A stretch of DNA of 64,000 nucleotides from Flavobacterium phragmitis (lineage in GTDB: Bacteria; Bacteroidota; Bacteroidia; Flavobacteriales; Flavobacteriaceae): assembly GCF_900112575.1 (NCBI RefSeq), contig NZ_FOMH01000004.1:157066-221065 (forward strand), written 5' to 3'. A model generated the notes under the pieces. That model had not been told where the DNA came from, made no database searches, and saw only the letters and a list, made by a program, of their open reading frames with translations. The position numbers were made by a program, and so were the translations under genes. Positions 17,854 through 28,381 of the stretch are shown here, one piece after another (within the stretch, counting starts at the first letter, position 1; each line of letters starts with the position of its first letter).

Positions 17854-19185
17854 ATGAGGCTAGTAGTGCTAGGAGGAGGAGAAAGCGGTGTTGGAACCGC
17901 AATCCTCGGAAAGAAACAAGGATATGACGTTTTTGTATCCGATTTCGGAAAGATAAAAGAGAGTTATAAAGAAGTTCTTATCATTAATAAAATTGCCTGG
18001 GAAGAGGAACAGCATACAGAGGATTTAATTCTAAATGCCGATGTAGTAATGAAAAGCCCGGGAATTCCAGAGAAATCTCCGATAGTAAAAAAACTAATCG
18101 CAGCTGGAGTTAAAGTGATTTCGGAAATTGAATTTGCGATTCCTTATACAGAAGCAATGACAATTGGAATTACGGGAAGTAATGGTAAAACAACCACAAC
18201 CATGCTGACGCATCATTTGCTGAAATATGCAGGATTAAATGTCGGATTGGGAGGAAACATCGGAAAAAGTTTTGCCTGGCAGGTAGCCGAAAACAAATAC
18301 GATGCCTACGTTCTTGAATTAAGCAGTTTTCAATTAGACGGAATAATAAATTACCGGCCGGATATAGCCATCATAACCAATATCAGTCCGGATCATTTAG
18401 ATCGATATGAATATAAATATGAAAATTATATCAATTCGAAGTTCCGAATAACGATGAATCAAACCGAAAACGATTATCTCATTTATGATGCAGACGATGA
18501 GGCAAGCGTAGAGTGGTTAAAAAATAATGAAACAAAAGCAAAATTAATTCCTTTTTCATTGACCAAATCATTCGATGAAGGGGCTTCTATAAATAACAAC
18601 AAAATGGAAATAAAGATTAACCAAGAAGAGTTTACAATGGATACAGAACACATTGCGTTAGAAGGAAAACATAATATGAAAAACGCCATGGCAGCAAGCT
18701 CTGTAGCAAAATTGATGCAAATTAGAAATGCAACGATTCGTGAAAGTTTATCTAATTTCCAAGGTGTTGAACACCGTTTAGAAAAAGTACTAAAAATTCA
18801 GAATGTACAATATATCAACGATTCAAAAGCAACAAATGTAAATGCTACTTTCTTTGCTTTGGATAGTATGAATGTTCCAACAGTTTGGATTGTAGGAGGA
18901 GTTGATAAAGGGAATGATTACAACGAATTAATGTCATTGGTTCGTGAAAAAGTAAAAGCAATTATCTGCCTTGGAGTAGACAACCGTAAAATTATTGATG
19001 CATTTGGAAATGTAGTGGATATTATGGTTGAAGTAAATAATATGAATGATGCTGTAAAAACAGCTCAAAGATTAACAGAAAAAGGGGATGCCGTTTTATT
19101 GTCTCCAGCCTGCGCAAGTTTCGATTTATTTGAAAACTACGAAGACAGAGGAAGGCAGTTTAAGCAAGCGGTGCACAATTTATAG
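17854..19185 (+). CDS. murD: UDP-MurNAc-L-alanine:D-glutamate ligase MurD
   Basis: 443 residues. N-terminal Rossmann-like LGGGESGVGTA, ATP-binding TGSNGKTTTT (about 109-118), NISPDHLDR, and C-terminal NDSKATNVNAT and LSPACASFD motifs. Adds D-Glu to the stem peptide. The start lies only 8 nt after the right arm of the inserted cassette, so the insertion left murD intact. Confidence 0.96.
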   Translation: MRLVVLGGGESGVGTAILGKKQGYDVFVSDFGKIKESYKEVLIINKIAWEEEQHTEDLILNADVVMKSPGIPEKSPIVKKLIAAGVKVISEIEFAIPYTEAMTIGITGSNGKTTTTMLTHHLLKYAGLNVGLGGNIGKSFAWQVAENKYDAYVLELSSFQLDGIINYRPDIAIITNISPDHLDRYEYKYENYINSKFRITMNQTENDYLIYDADDEASVEWLKNNETKAKLIPFSLTKSFDEGASINNNKMEIKINQEEFTMDTEHIALEGKHNMKNAMAASSVAKLMQIRNATIRESLSNFQGVEHRLEKVLKIQNVQYINDSKATNVNATFFALDSMNVPTVWIVGGVDKGNDYNELMSLVREKVKAIICLGVDNRKIIDAFGNVVDIMVEVNNMNDAVKTAQRLTEKGDAVLLSPACASFDLFENYEDRGRQFKQAVHNL

Positions 19186-19263
19186 ATGATAGTTTAAAGT
19201 TTCAGGTTTCACGTTAAGCCGAACCTGAAACTTGAAACAAAAGAAACCTGAAACAAAACGATT

Positions 19264-20574
19264 ATGAAAGAGCTGGTAAACAAACTAAAAGGAGATAGGG
19301 TAATATGGTCATTCGTGGCTTTATTGGCTTTGTTTTCGTTTATGCCTGTTTTTAGTGCGAGTAGTAATCTGGCGTATATTGGTCATGGAACAGGGAATAC
19401 ATTGGGTTATTTGGTTAAGCATTTGGCTCACGTTTGTATCGGTTTTTTGATTATTTACTGGGTTCACAAAGTGCCGTATCATTATTTTAGAGCGATTTCT
19501 AAAATTGCGCTTCCGGTAGTTTGGCTGTTGTTATTGTACACTTTATTAAAAGGAACTGTAATTGCAGGAGCCAATGCAAGTCGTTGGATTCAGGTACCGT
19601 TCATTGGAATTACGTTTCAGACTTCGACTTTAGCGGCAAGCGTTTTATTTATTTATGTAGCTCGTTATTTGTCGAAAACCAAAGAGGAAAACGAACCGTT
19701 TCAGACTTCGTTTATTCAGCTTTGGATTCCGGTGTTTATAACATTGGCTTTAATCCTGCCTGCGAACTTTTCAACCACCGCGTTGATTTTTTCGATGGTA
19801 ATGATGTTAACGTTTATTGGTAAATATCCATTAAAATATATTGCTTTTATTATTGGGGCAGGAATTGCCATGTTGGCGTTTTTCCTTTTGGTGGCAAAAG
19901 CATTTCCAGAGTCAAGGTTTTTCAGCAGGGTATCCACTTGGGAAAGTCGTATTATGAATTTTACCACAGATAAACCAGATGAAGATGATTATCAAATTGA
20001 AAAAGCAAAAATTGCAATCGCTTCAGGAAAATTAGGAGGATTAGGGCCAGGAAAAAGTGTTCAGAAGAACTTTTTACCACAATCGTCTTCCGATTTTATT
20101 TATGCAATTGTAGTCGAAGAATATGGTTTAGTTGGTGGAGTCGCAATATTGGTTTTGTATCTGTTATTGCTATTCCGTTTTGTAGTTGCTTCGCATAAAG
20201 CCAATACATTATTTGGAAAATTAGTAGTCGTCGGACTCGGATTTCCAATGATTTTTCAGGCGATGATTAATATGGCAGTTGCAGTTGAGTTATTGCCTGT
20301 AACAGGACAAACATTGCCCTTAATAAGTTCTGGAGGTAGTTCGATTTGGATGACTTGTTTCTCTTTAGGAATTATCATCAGCGTGACGAAAAAAGAGGAA
20401 GAAATCGCAGAAGAGAAAGAAGAAAAAGCAAAACGTAAAGAAGCTTTACAGCGATTGATAGATAAAGAACTGGCAGAAGAAGATTTGGTTTCTGATGAAA
20501 TATATGAAGAAGAGCCAGTCTATTCGATAGAAGATAATTCAAGAAATCCGATGAATGCGGTTTTAAACAAATAA
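19264..20574 (+). CDS. ftsW: Septal peptidoglycan glycosyltransferase FtsW
   Basis: 436 residues, SEDS family, about ten membrane helices. It contains the GANASRWIQVP region and the GGSSIW segment near the end of the core. A charged cytosolic tail (about 375-436, Glu/Lys rich) extends beyond the last helix. Polymerises glycan strands with FtsI. The 78-nt gap from murD contains an inverted repeat (GTTTCAGGTTTC / GAAACCTGAAAC type). Confidence 0.95.
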   Translation: MKELVNKLKGDRVIWSFVALLALFSFMPVFSASSNLAYIGHGTGNTLGYLVKHLAHVCIGFLIIYWVHKVPYHYFRAISKIALPVVWLLLLYTLLKGTVIAGANASRWIQVPFIGITFQTSTLAASVLFIYVARYLSKTKEENEPFQTSFIQLWIPVFITLALILPANFSTTALIFSMVMMLTFIGKYPLKYIAFIIGAGIAMLAFFLLVAKAFPESRFFSRVSTWESRIMNFTTDKPDEDDYQIEKAKIAIASGKLGGLGPGKSVQKNFLPQSSSDFIYAIVVEEYGLVGGVAILVLYLLLLFRFVVASHKANTLFGKLVVVGLGFPMIFQAMINMAVAVELLPVTGQTLPLISSGGSSIWMTCFSLGIIISVTKKEEEIAEEKEEKAKRKEALQRLIDKELAEEDLVSDEIYEEEPVYSIEDNSRNPMNAVLNK

Positions 20575-20619
20575 AGTTAAAATATAAAAGTTTTTTAAAA
20601 AGTTGTAATTTTTAGAAAG

Positions 20620-21708
20620 ATGACAAAGTATAAATTCATACTTAGCGGAGGAGGAACAGGAGGACATATTTATCCTGCGATTGCGATTGCAAATGAATTA
20701 AAATTACAATTTCCTGATGCAGAATTCCTTTTTGTAGGTGCCAAAGATAAAATGGAAATGCAAAAAGTGCCTCAGGCTGGTTATGAAATTAAAGGTCTTT
20801 GGATTGCTGGTTTACAGCGAAAACTGACTTTGCAAAACTTAATGTTTCCGCTTAAACTAGCAAGCAGTTTATTGGAATCAAAAAGAATAATTAAAAAGTT
20901 TAAGCCAAATGTGGTAATTGGAACGGGTGGTTTTGCCAGTGGACCATTATTACAAGCAGCAGGTTCGGCAGGAATTCCGACAGTGGTTCAGGAGCAGAAT
21001 TCTTTTCCCGGAATAACGAATAAACTGTTGAGTAAAAAAGCCAATGCAATTTGTGTGGCCTATCAGAATTTAGAACGTTTTTTTCCGAAAGAGAAAATTG
21101 TTTTAACTGGAAATCCGGTTCGTCAGGATTTAATCGATATTGACAGCAAACGTGATGAAGCTATTGCTTTTTATGGTTTAGATCCAAATAAAAAAACATT
21201 ATTGGTTCTGGGAGGAAGTTTAGGAGCGAGAAGAATCAATCAGTTAATTGAAAAAGAATTGCAAAATTTTCTTTCGCAGGATGTACAGGTAATCTGGCAA
21301 TGCGGGAAATTATATTTTGAGGACTATAAAAAATACAATCAGCCAAATGTGAAAGTGGTTGATTTTATTGAAAGAATGGATTTCGTTTACGCGGCATCAG
21401 ATATCATAATTTCACGTGCAGGAGCTTCTTCGGTATCAGAATTATGTATTGTTGGAAAACCAGTGATTTTTATTCCGTCTCCGAATGTGGCTGAGGATCA
21501 CCAAACTAAAAATGCGCAGGCAATCGTTGATGCTAAGGGCGCTATTTTGTTGAAAGAATCTGAGTTAGAAAACGAGTTTAGCATTGTTTTTGAAGCGCTG
21601 CTGAAAGATTTTGGAAAGCAGAAACAGCTAAGTGATAATATTAAAAAATTGGCGATGCCAAAAGCAACTCAGGCTATTGTTGCAGAGATTGTGAAGTTAA
21701 TTAAGTAG
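20620..21708 (+). CDS. murG: UDP-GlcNAc transferase MurG
   Basis: 362 residues. The N-terminal [11 protein letters not shown] loop (10-20), [22 protein letters not shown] and the donor-binding [12 protein letters not shown] are present. Converts lipid I to lipid II at the inner face of the membrane. Confidence 0.96.
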   Translation: MTKYKFILSGGGTGGHIYPAIAIANELKLQFPDAEFLFVGAKDKMEMQKVPQAGYEIKGLWIAGLQRKLTLQNLMFPLKLASSLLESKRIIKKFKPNVVIGTGGFASGPLLQAAGSAGIPTVVQEQNSFPGITNKLLSKKANAICVAYQNLERFFPKEKIVLTGNPVRQDLIDIDSKRDEAIAFYGLDPNKKTLLVLGGSLGARRINQLIEKELQNFLSQDVQVIWQCGKLYFEDYKKYNQPNVKVVDFIERMDFVYAASDIIISRAGASSVSELCIVGKPVIFIPSPNVAEDHQTKNAQAIVDAKGAILLKESELENEFSIVFEALLKDFGKQKQLSDNIKKLAMPKATQAIVAEIVKLIK

Positions 21709-21740
21709 TAAAATAAAGCCGAAGGCTAAAGCATAGAGAA

Positions 21741-23090
21741 ATGAATTTAAATCAAATACAAAACGTTTATTTTATTGGTATCGGAGGAATCGGAATGAGT
21801 GCCTTGGCTCGTTATTTCAAGTTTATTGGAAAACAAGTTTCAGGTTACGATAAAACTCCTTCTATGCTGACGAATGAATTGATTGAAAGCGGTATTGATA
21901 TTCATTTTGAGGACGATATTAACTTAATTCCAAAAGAGTATTATGTGGAGAATACGTTGGTGATTTATACACCTGCGGTTCCAAAAACACATGCTGAGTG
22001 GAATTATTTTATAGAAAGACATTACGAGGTTAAAAAACGTGCAGAAGTTCTGGGAATCATTAGTAGGGATACTTTTTGTTTTGCAGTTGCAGGAACGCAT
22101 GGAAAAACGACAACATCAAGTATTCTTGGTCATATTTTATTTCAAAGTGGTGCTGATGTAACCGCTTTTATTGGAGGAATTGTAGAAAATTATAATTCGA
22201 ATTTAATTGGAAGCGGCAAAACGGTAACAGTTGTGGAAGCAGATGAATTTGACAGATCGTTTCTGCACTTGCGTCCAGATATTGCTTGTGTGACTTCTAT
22301 GGATGCAGATCATTTGGATATTTATGGAACCAGTGAGGCAATCAAGGAATCTTTCAGAGAATTTGCTTCAAAAGTAGAAGATAAAAATAATCTCTTCATA
22401 ACAAAAGAATTACCGCTTGACGGAGTTCAATGTGCTATAAATGAAGATGCTGTATATAAGGCTTTCAACGTTCGTATTGAAGATGGGGCTTATGTTTTTG
22501 ATGTGCACACGCCATCGGAAATCATGAAGGATTTACGTTTCGGACTGCCTGGTAAACACAATTTAATGAATGGATTGATGGCTATTGCAATGGCTAAAAC
22601 TTTCGGCACCCCGACCGATTCTATTGCAAAAGCCATTGCTTCATTCAACGGAATTAGAAGACGTTTTTCATATCAAATAAAGAGTGAAAATTTAGTATAT
22701 ATTGATGATTATGCGCATCATCCAACAGAAATAAATGCTGTTCATCAAGCGGTTAGGGAGCTTTATCCGGGCAAGAAAGTTTTAGCGATTTTCCAGCCGC
22801 ATTTATTCAGCAGAACAAGAGATTTTGTGGATGGATTTGCAGAAAGCTTATCAAAATTTGATCAAGTGTTTTTGATGGATATTTATCCTGCAAGAGAGCT
22901 TCCGATGGAAGGGGTAACTTCTGAGTGGCTTTTGGGTAAAATGACCAATACGAACAAAAAAATTGTTGCAAAAGAAGATTTATTGGGTGAAATCAAAGCC
23001 AGTGATGCACCTATTATTGTAACAATTGGAGCTGGTGATCTGGGAGAAATGGTTCCGTCAATTAAAAGGGTTTTAAATGAAAATATTTAA
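21741..23090 (+). CDS. murC: UDP-MurNAc:L-alanine ligase MurC
   Basis: 449 residues. N-terminal GIGGIGMSALA, ATP-binding AGTHGKTTTSS, EADEFDRSFL, and C-terminal DDYAHHPTEI and FQPHLFSRT. Attaches the first stem-peptide residue. It overlaps ftsQ by 14 nt. Confidence 0.96.
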   Translation: MNLNQIQNVYFIGIGGIGMSALARYFKFIGKQVSGYDKTPSMLTNELIESGIDIHFEDDINLIPKEYYVENTLVIYTPAVPKTHAEWNYFIERHYEVKKRAEVLGIISRDTFCFAVAGTHGKTTTSSILGHILFQSGADVTAFIGGIVENYNSNLIGSGKTVTVVEADEFDRSFLHLRPDIACVTSMDADHLDIYGTSEAIKESFREFASKVEDKNNLFITKELPLDGVQCAINEDAVYKAFNVRIEDGAYVFDVHTPSEIMKDLRFGLPGKHNLMNGLMAIAMAKTFGTPTDSIAKAIASFNGIRRRFSYQIKSENLVYIDDYAHHPTEINAVHQAVRELYPGKKVLAIFQPHLFSRTRDFVDGFAESLSKFDQVFLMDIYPARELPMEGVTSEWLLGKMTNTNKKIVAKEDLLGEIKASDAPIIVTIGAGDLGEMVPSIKRVLNENI

Positions 23091-23799
23091 TTGGACAAAT
23101 ATTCGATTAGTACTAATTTTCGGACTGGTTTTGTTTCTATATTCCTTCGCACAACATCGAAATGGTGATCGAAAATTGAAAAAATCAATGGTTGTTTTTG
23201 TAGGAGAAAATACGCTTTTTGTGAAGCCAGAAACGGTTAATAAATTGTTGATAGAAAATAAAAGAGACGCTTCCAGTATTAGAAAAGATGAAGTAGATTT
23301 GAATAAGATAGAGAAAACCCTCGATACACAAGAGATGATTGAGAAGTCAAACGTTTTTGTAAGTATCGATGGAGTTCTAAAAGCAGTAGTAAAACAGAAG
23401 ACGCCCATAGCAAGAGTTTATGATGGCGACGCTTCTTTTTATATTGATTACGAGGGTAATAAAATGCCTTTGTCTGACAATTTCACTGCGAGAGTTCCTC
23501 TTGTTTCAGGGGCAATTAATGAAAAAAATAACGAAGATTTAGCCGCTTTATTCCGCACAATTTACGACGATGCGTTTTTGAAAAAAAACATCATTGCAAT
23601 CGAGATTATGCCGAATGGAAGCTTAAAAATGTTTAATCGAAACTTCGATTACTTCATCGATTTTGGCAGAACGATGAATGTTGATAAGAAATTTAGAAAC
23701 TATAAAGCGTTTTTTCAAAAAGCAGTTTTAGATAGTTCGTTATACAAATACAAAAAAATTGACCTTAGGTTTACGGAACAAGTAGTTTGCACTAAATAA
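23077..23799 (+). CDS. ftsQ: Divisome protein FtsQ
   Basis: 240 residues: short cytosolic N-terminus, one membrane helix (about 9-22) and a periplasmic POTRA/FtsQ region, with ARVYDGDASFYIDYEGNKMPL in the beta domain. It sits between murC and ftsA as expected. The start is inside murC (14-nt overlap), and there is a 6-nt gap to ftsA. Confidence 0.9.
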   Translation: MKIFNWTNIRLVLIFGLVLFLYSFAQHRNGDRKLKKSMVVFVGENTLFVKPETVNKLLIENKRDASSIRKDEVDLNKIEKTLDTQEMIEKSNVFVSIDGVLKAVVKQKTPIARVYDGDASFYIDYEGNKMPLSDNFTARVPLVSGAINEKNNEDLAALFRTIYDDAFLKKNIIAIEIMPNGSLKMFNRNFDYFIDFGRTMNVDKKFRNYKAFFQKAVLDSSLYKYKKIDLRFTEQVVCTK

Positions 23800-23805
23800 T
23801 AGAAA

Positions 23806-25212
23806 ATGGAAAAAGATAATATTGCAGTAGGTCTAGATATTGGAACAACCAAAATCGTTGCCATGATTGGCAAAAAAAATGAGTATGGTAAGTTGGAGAT
23901 TTTGGGCATTGGTAAATCCAAAAGTTTGGGTGTTGCCAGAGGAGTAGTAAACAACATTACGCAGACGATTCAGTCTATTCAGCAGGCTATAATCGAAGCG
24001 GAAAATAATTCTGGTTACAAAATTAAAGATGTGGTTGTGGGTATTGCCGGACAGCACATCAGAAGTATTCAGCATACGGATTACATCAGCAGAAACAATC
24101 CTGAAGAAGTAATTGGCGAAAATGATATTCAGCTTTTAATTGATCAGGTAAATAAACTGGCGATGTTACCGGGAGAAGAAATCATTCACGTTTTACCTCA
24201 GGAATTTAAAATCGACGGACAATCTGAAATTAAAGAGCCAATCGGAATGTATGGCGGAAGATTAGAGTCTAGTTTTCACGTTGTAGTGGGGCAGGCTTCC
24301 TCAATCAGAAATGTTGGAAGATGTATTCAAAGTTCAGGAATTGAATTGTCTGGATTGACATTAGAGCCATTAGCTTCGGCAGATGCGGTTTTAAGTCAGG
24401 AGGAAAAAGAAGCGGGTGTTGCATTAATCGATATTGGTGGTGGAACAACAGATTTAGCTATTTTCAAAGACGGCATCATTCGCCACACAGCTGTAATTCC
24501 TTTTGGAGGAAATGTAATTACAGATGATATCAAAGAGGGATGTTCGATTATTGAAAAACAAGCTGAGCTTCTAAAAATAAAGTTCGGATCTGCTTGGCCG
24601 GGAGAAAATAAAGACAACGAGATTGTTTCTATTCCAGGGTTGAGAGGAAGAGAACCAAAAGAGATTTCATTAAAAAATCTTTCTAAAATTATCCACGCAA
24701 GAGTAGTGGAAATTGTAGAACAGGTTTTTGCAGAAATAAAAGCATACGGTCACGAAGATCCTCGCAAAAAGCTTATTGCCGGAATTGTTTTAACTGGAGG
24801 TGGTGCGCAATTAAAGCACATCAAACAATTGGTTGAGTACATTACGGGAATGGATACCAGAATTGGTTATCCTAACGAGCATTTGGCAGGAAACTCGGGA
24901 GAAGAAATTTCTAGTCCATTATTTGCAACAGCAGTTGGATTGGTAATGAATAGTATCGAAAATAGTTCTCAAAGTGCTGTTAGAATGGAGTTGGTTAATG
25001 AACAGCCAAAAGTTGTTTACAGAAATGCTCCGCCAGTACAGCGATACGAAGTTGAAGAAAACTACGTTGAGAAAGTAGAGACTATCGAAGAAACTAGAGA
25101 GGTTGTAAGCCGGAAGGCATCTAAAGATGAATCTACCGAAACCAAAATAAGACGATCATTTTTTGATCGATACGTCGACAAAATCAAAGAATTTTTAGAC
25201 AACGCAGAATAA
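23806..25212 (+). CDS. ftsA: Cell division ATPase FtsA
   Basis: 468 residues. Actin-like nucleotide site: GLDIGTTKIVAMIG, LIDIGGGTTDLAIF and GIVLTGGGAQLKHI. A C-terminal extension (about 405-468) ends in a basic/hydrophobic helix (RSFFDRYVDKIKEFLDNAE) suitable for membrane attachment. Anchors FtsZ filaments. Confidence 0.96.
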   Translation: MEKDNIAVGLDIGTTKIVAMIGKKNEYGKLEILGIGKSKSLGVARGVVNNITQTIQSIQQAIIEAENNSGYKIKDVVVGIAGQHIRSIQHTDYISRNNPEEVIGENDIQLLIDQVNKLAMLPGEEIIHVLPQEFKIDGQSEIKEPIGMYGGRLESSFHVVVGQASSIRNVGRCIQSSGIELSGLTLEPLASADAVLSQEEKEAGVALIDIGGGTTDLAIFKDGIIRHTAVIPFGGNVITDDIKEGCSIIEKQAELLKIKFGSAWPGENKDNEIVSIPGLRGREPKEISLKNLSKIIHARVVEIVEQVFAEIKAYGHEDPRKKLIAGIVLTGGGAQLKHIKQLVEYITGMDTRIGYPNEHLAGNSGEEISSPLFATAVGLVMNSIENSSQSAVRMELVNEQPKVVYRNAPPVQRYEVEENYVEKVETIEETREVVSRKASKDESTETKIRRSFFDRYVDKIKEFLDNAE

Positions 25213-25303
25213 TTAGAATAAAACAAGAAGAAGGAAATTACTTTCTGGCCCCAAGTCAAGAAGTAAAAAATGTACTTAATAAGAATTTCAAAAAACCAAA
25301 AAG

Positions 25304-27307
25304 ATGATGAGCAACTCAGAATTTGGAAGTATTTCATTTGATTTACCAAAAAATCAATCAAATGTAATCAAAGTAATAGGTGTAGGTGGAGGCGGAAGTA
25401 ACGCAATTAACCACATGTTTAAGCAAGGTATTAAAGGCGTAGATTTTATCGTTTGTAATACCGATTCGCAAGCGCTTCAAAATAGTTCGGTACCAAATAA
25501 GATTCAATTAGGACTTAATTTAACTGAAGGATTAGGGGCAGGAGCAAACCCGGACGTTGGACAGCAGTCAGCTATCGAAAGTATTTCTGATATCGAAAAA
25601 ATGTTGGATAAAAATACTAAGATGGTATTTATCACTGCTGGTATGGGTGGAGGAACAGGAACTGGTGCAGCTCCGGTAATTGCTCAGTTGGCAAAAGAAA
25701 GAGAAATATTAACAGTTGGTATCGTGACGATTCCGTTTCAGTTTGAAGGGAAAGTACGTCAGGAGCAGGCGATTATTGGAATTGAGAAATTGCGTAAGCA
25801 GGTCGATTCTTTAATTGTAATCAACAATAATAAATTAAGAGAAGTATACGGAAATCTTGGTTTCAAAGCAGGATTCTCTAAAGCGGATGAAGTTTTGGCA
25901 ACTGCCTCTAGAGGTATTGCTGAAGTAATTACGCACCACTATACTCAAAATATCGATTTACGTGACGCGAAAACTGTTTTGGCTAACAGTGGAACTGCGA
26001 TCATGGGATCTTCTGTATCAGAAGGTGAAAACAGAGCAAAAGACGCCATCGTTTCTGCTTTAGATTCTCCTTTGTTAAACGATAATAAGATTACAGGTGC
26101 CAAAAACGTATTGTTGCTTATCGTTTCTGGAACTAACGAGATTACTCTTGACGAAATCGGAGAAATCAACGATCACATTCAGGCCGAAGCAGGTTACAAT
26201 GCCAATATCATCATGGGAGTTGGTGAAGACGAATCTCTTGGGGAAGCTATTGCTGTAACTATTATTGCTACAGGTTTTGATGTGGAACAACAAAATGAAA
26301 TTGTAAATACAGAACCGAAGAAAATCATTCATACGTTGGAAGATGAGCAGAGAAGTGTTCATAATTTAACAAACAGACCGATTTCATCTTTCGACTTAAC
26401 AGTAGATACACCAACTACAAAAGTAGAAGACAAAGTTGTTTTTGATTTAATAGACGACGATGAAACTTTTACTCCAACTCCTACAAATGCTGTTGCTCCA
26501 GCAATTAATCAGGAAGAGTTGGTGGTTATGTCTGAGTTTATTAAAAATCTGGATGTGACTTTCGAAATTGTTTCGCCGATTACGGATATTGATTTTACAA
26601 TTTCTTCACCAGAGAAACCAGCTGTTCAGCAATTTCAGCAGCAACAGCCAATTCAACAGCAGCAACCGGTACAACAACAGCGAAGAGTATTTGAAAAAGA
26701 AGAACAAACTACTTTTTCTTTTGATCTTCCTTTGTTCAAACAAGAACCTGTAAAAAGAGAGCCAGTTGTTGAGGATAACAGAGTTTTGTTTGAATTGACA
26801 AATGAAACTCGAGAAATTAAAGTAAACGATCCGGTACAGTTTGTTCCTGTAACAGAAGTTTCAGAAAACGGAATCATTAAATATTCTCTTGAAGAATATA
26901 TGGAAGTGGAGAATGACTTATTGTCTTCTAAACCAGTAGAAAAAAAGGTTGAAGATACAATTCCAGAAGAATTGAATATCACTTTGAAACCAAGAACTGA
27001 TTTTGCTAGTCAGCCTGATTTTTCAACAACTTCCGAAGTTTCTCCGTTAGAATTAACAATTGAAGAAACACTTCGTTTAAGAGCTGAAGAAAGAAGAAAG
27101 AAACTAAAAGAGTTTAACTATAAATTCCACAACAATGTTTCTAGAATTGACGAGTTGGAAAAAGAACCAGCTTACAAAAGATTAAGAATTGATTTATCGA
27201 ATTCACAATCAAATAATACTAATTCTAGAATCTCTGTTGGAACAGATAGCAATAATGATTTGCAGTTACGTTCAAACAATTCATTTTTGCACGATAACGT
27301 AGATTAA
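25304..27307 (+). CDS. ftsZ: Cell division GTPase FtsZ with long C-terminal extension
   Basis: 667 residues. The tubulin signature GGGTGTG is at 115-121, with the N-terminal [15 protein letters not shown]. The GTPase core ends near residue 330. The remaining ~340 residues are a long acidic, low-complexity region with a Gln-rich stretch at 442-459. Such an extension is normal in Flavobacteria, unlike the ~50-residue linker in E. coli. Two adjacent ATG codons are possible starts (25304 or 25307). Confidence 0.96.
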   Translation: MMSNSEFGSISFDLPKNQSNVIKVIGVGGGGSNAINHMFKQGIKGVDFIVCNTDSQALQNSSVPNKIQLGLNLTEGLGAGANPDVGQQSAIESISDIEKMLDKNTKMVFITAGMGGGTGTGAAPVIAQLAKEREILTVGIVTIPFQFEGKVRQEQAIIGIEKLRKQVDSLIVINNNKLREVYGNLGFKAGFSKADEVLATASRGIAEVITHHYTQNIDLRDAKTVLANSGTAIMGSSVSEGENRAKDAIVSALDSPLLNDNKITGAKNVLLLIVSGTNEITLDEIGEINDHIQAEAGYNANIIMGVGEDESLGEAIAVTIIATGFDVEQQNEIVNTEPKKIIHTLEDEQRSVHNLTNRPISSFDLTVDTPTTKVEDKVVFDLIDDDETFTPTPTNAVAPAINQEELVVMSEFIKNLDVTFEIVSPITDIDFTISSPEKPAVQQFQQQQPIQQQQPVQQQRRVFEKEEQTTFSFDLPLFKQEPVKREPVVEDNRVLFELTNETREIKVNDPVQFVPVTEVSENGIIKYSLEEYMEVENDLLSSKPVEKKVEDTIPEELNITLKPRTDFASQPDFSTTSEVSPLELTIEETLRLRAEERRKKLKEFNYKFHNNVSRIDELEKEPAYKRLRIDLSNSQSNNTNSRISVGTDSNNDLQLRSNNSFLHDNVD

Positions 27308-27333
27308 TTTTTAGCATCATAATATTAAGATGG

Positions 27334-27370
27334 CCCGAAAATTGGATTTAATTTTCGGGTTATTTTTTTT
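27334..27370 (+). terminator. Terminator at the end of the dcw cluster
   Basis: Perfect 10-bp stem CCCGAAAATT / AATTTTCGGG with a 6-nt loop, followed by TTATTTTTTTT. It lies 27 nt after the ftsZ stop. Confidence 0.88.
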
Positions 27371-27425
27371 ATCTTCGCACAGAATTTAAAAATTTGACTT
27401 TTAAAATAGTATTTTAAAAACAATA

Positions 27426-27492
27426 TTGTCACCCTGAGCGTAGTCGAAGGGCTTCTCGTTGGAAAGGGCTTCGACTTCGCTCAGCCTGACAA
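27426..27492. repeat. REP-like inverted repeat
   Basis: Arms 27426-27449 and 27469-27492 are inverted near-copies (TTGTCACCCTGAGCG... and ...CGCTCAGCCTGACAA). The same text recurs at about 52493-52575 and 54744-54823, so it is a dispersed repeat family. It lies between the dcw terminator and yqeY. Confidence 0.75.
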
Positions 27493-27567
27493 ACTTTAAT
27501 ATTAGTTAAAAAAACAAATCAATATATCAATTTATAAGCATTTGGCTTATTCAAATAAAATATAAAC

Positions 27568-28017
27568 ATGAGTTTACAAACACAAATCATGGACGAAATC
27601 AAAACGGCCATGAAAGCAAAAGATACTGTAGCTTTAGAAGCTTTAAGAGCAGTAAAATCTGAATTGTTATTGGCTTCAACGGCTTCGGGTTCTAAAGAAG
27701 AATTATCAGAAGACGAAGAAATTAAATTATTGCAGAGATTGGTTAAAACTCGTAAAGAAAGCGCAAGAATCTTTACAGAGCAAAATCGTCCAGACTTAGC
27801 GGAGCCAGAATTGGCGCAAGTTGCGGTAATCGAGAAGTTTTTACCGGCTCAATTAAGCGAAGAAGAAGTAGAAGCTGTAATAGCAAAAATCATTGCTGAA
27901 ACAGGAGCTTCTGGAATTGCTTCAATGGGTAAAGTAATGGGATTAGCATCTGCTCAATTAGGCGGAACTGCTGAAGGAAAAACCATTTCTACAATTGTGA
28001 AAAAATTACTTTCGTAA
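27568..28017 (+). CDS. GatB/YqeY domain protein
   Basis: 149 residues. The whole protein is a YqeY domain: KAKDTVALEALRAVKSELLLA near the start, LLQRLVKTRKESA in the middle, and a C-terminal tail domain with GKVMGLASAQLGGTAEGK as in GatB. It may act in tRNA-dependent amidation or tRNA handling; the role of free-standing YqeY proteins is not established. Length matches the family. Confidence 0.92.
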   Translation: MSLQTQIMDEIKTAMKAKDTVALEALRAVKSELLLASTASGSKEELSEDEEIKLLQRLVKTRKESARIFTEQNRPDLAEPELAQVAVIEKFLPAQLSEEEVEAVIAKIIAETGASGIASMGKVMGLASAQLGGTAEGKTISTIVKKLLS

Positions 28018-28022
28018 TTTTT

Positions 28023-28120
28023 AAATTCCAATTTTCTAAATTCCAAATTGGGAAACTCAATATATAAATTTCAAATTCCAAGTTTCGCTTTGGAATTTGG
28101 AATTTAGAAAATTGAAATTT
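28023..28120. repeat. Inverted repeat between yqeY and tRNA-Arg
   Basis: Arms 28023-28049 and 28094-28120 (27 bp, one mismatch; AAATTCCAATTTTC... type) separated by 44 nt. No gene inside. The arms use the AATTCCAAATT vocabulary seen in other gaps. It could fold as a hairpin in yqeY mRNA but has no T-run. Confidence 0.75.
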
Positions 28121-28130
28121 AAATATTTTT

Positions 28131-28204
28131 GACCGCGTAGTTCAACTGGATAGAATATCAGATTTCGGCTCTGAGGGTTGGGGGTTCGAACCCCTCCGCG
28201 GTCA
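28131..28204 (+). tRNA. tRNA-Arg (anticodon TCG)
   Basis: 74 nt. Acceptor stem GACCGCG / CGCGGTC; anticodon stem TCAGA / TCTGA with loop TTTCGGC, giving anticodon TCG (reads CGA); T arm GGGGG-TTCGAAC-CCCTC with one G-T pair. The discriminator base is A, and CCA is not encoded. Confidence 0.95.
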
Positions 28205-28217
28205 CTATAAAAAAATG

Positions 28218-28253
28218 AAAGCCTGCAAAGTGTATATTTTGCAGGCTTTTTTT
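28218..28253 (+). terminator. Terminator after tRNA-Arg
   Basis: Perfect 12-bp stem AAAGCCTGCAAA / TTTGCAGGCTTT with an 8-nt loop and a T-run. Confidence 0.9.
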
Positions 28254-28381
28254 GGTTCGAATCCCATCAAAGTTGTTTTGTGTTGATGATGTGATTACTA
28301 TCATTTTTAAATTCGTCCTCAGCTTTTTATTAAATTAAAAATCAGCCAAAAGTCCTATGTAGTTATTAGTAGCTGGCAATT

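Noticed and set aside
28124..28131. TATTTTTG directly before tRNA-Arg as its promoter
   Set aside because: It overlaps the first base of the mature tRNA, so transcription would start inside the tRNA; probably chance in AT-rich repeat text.
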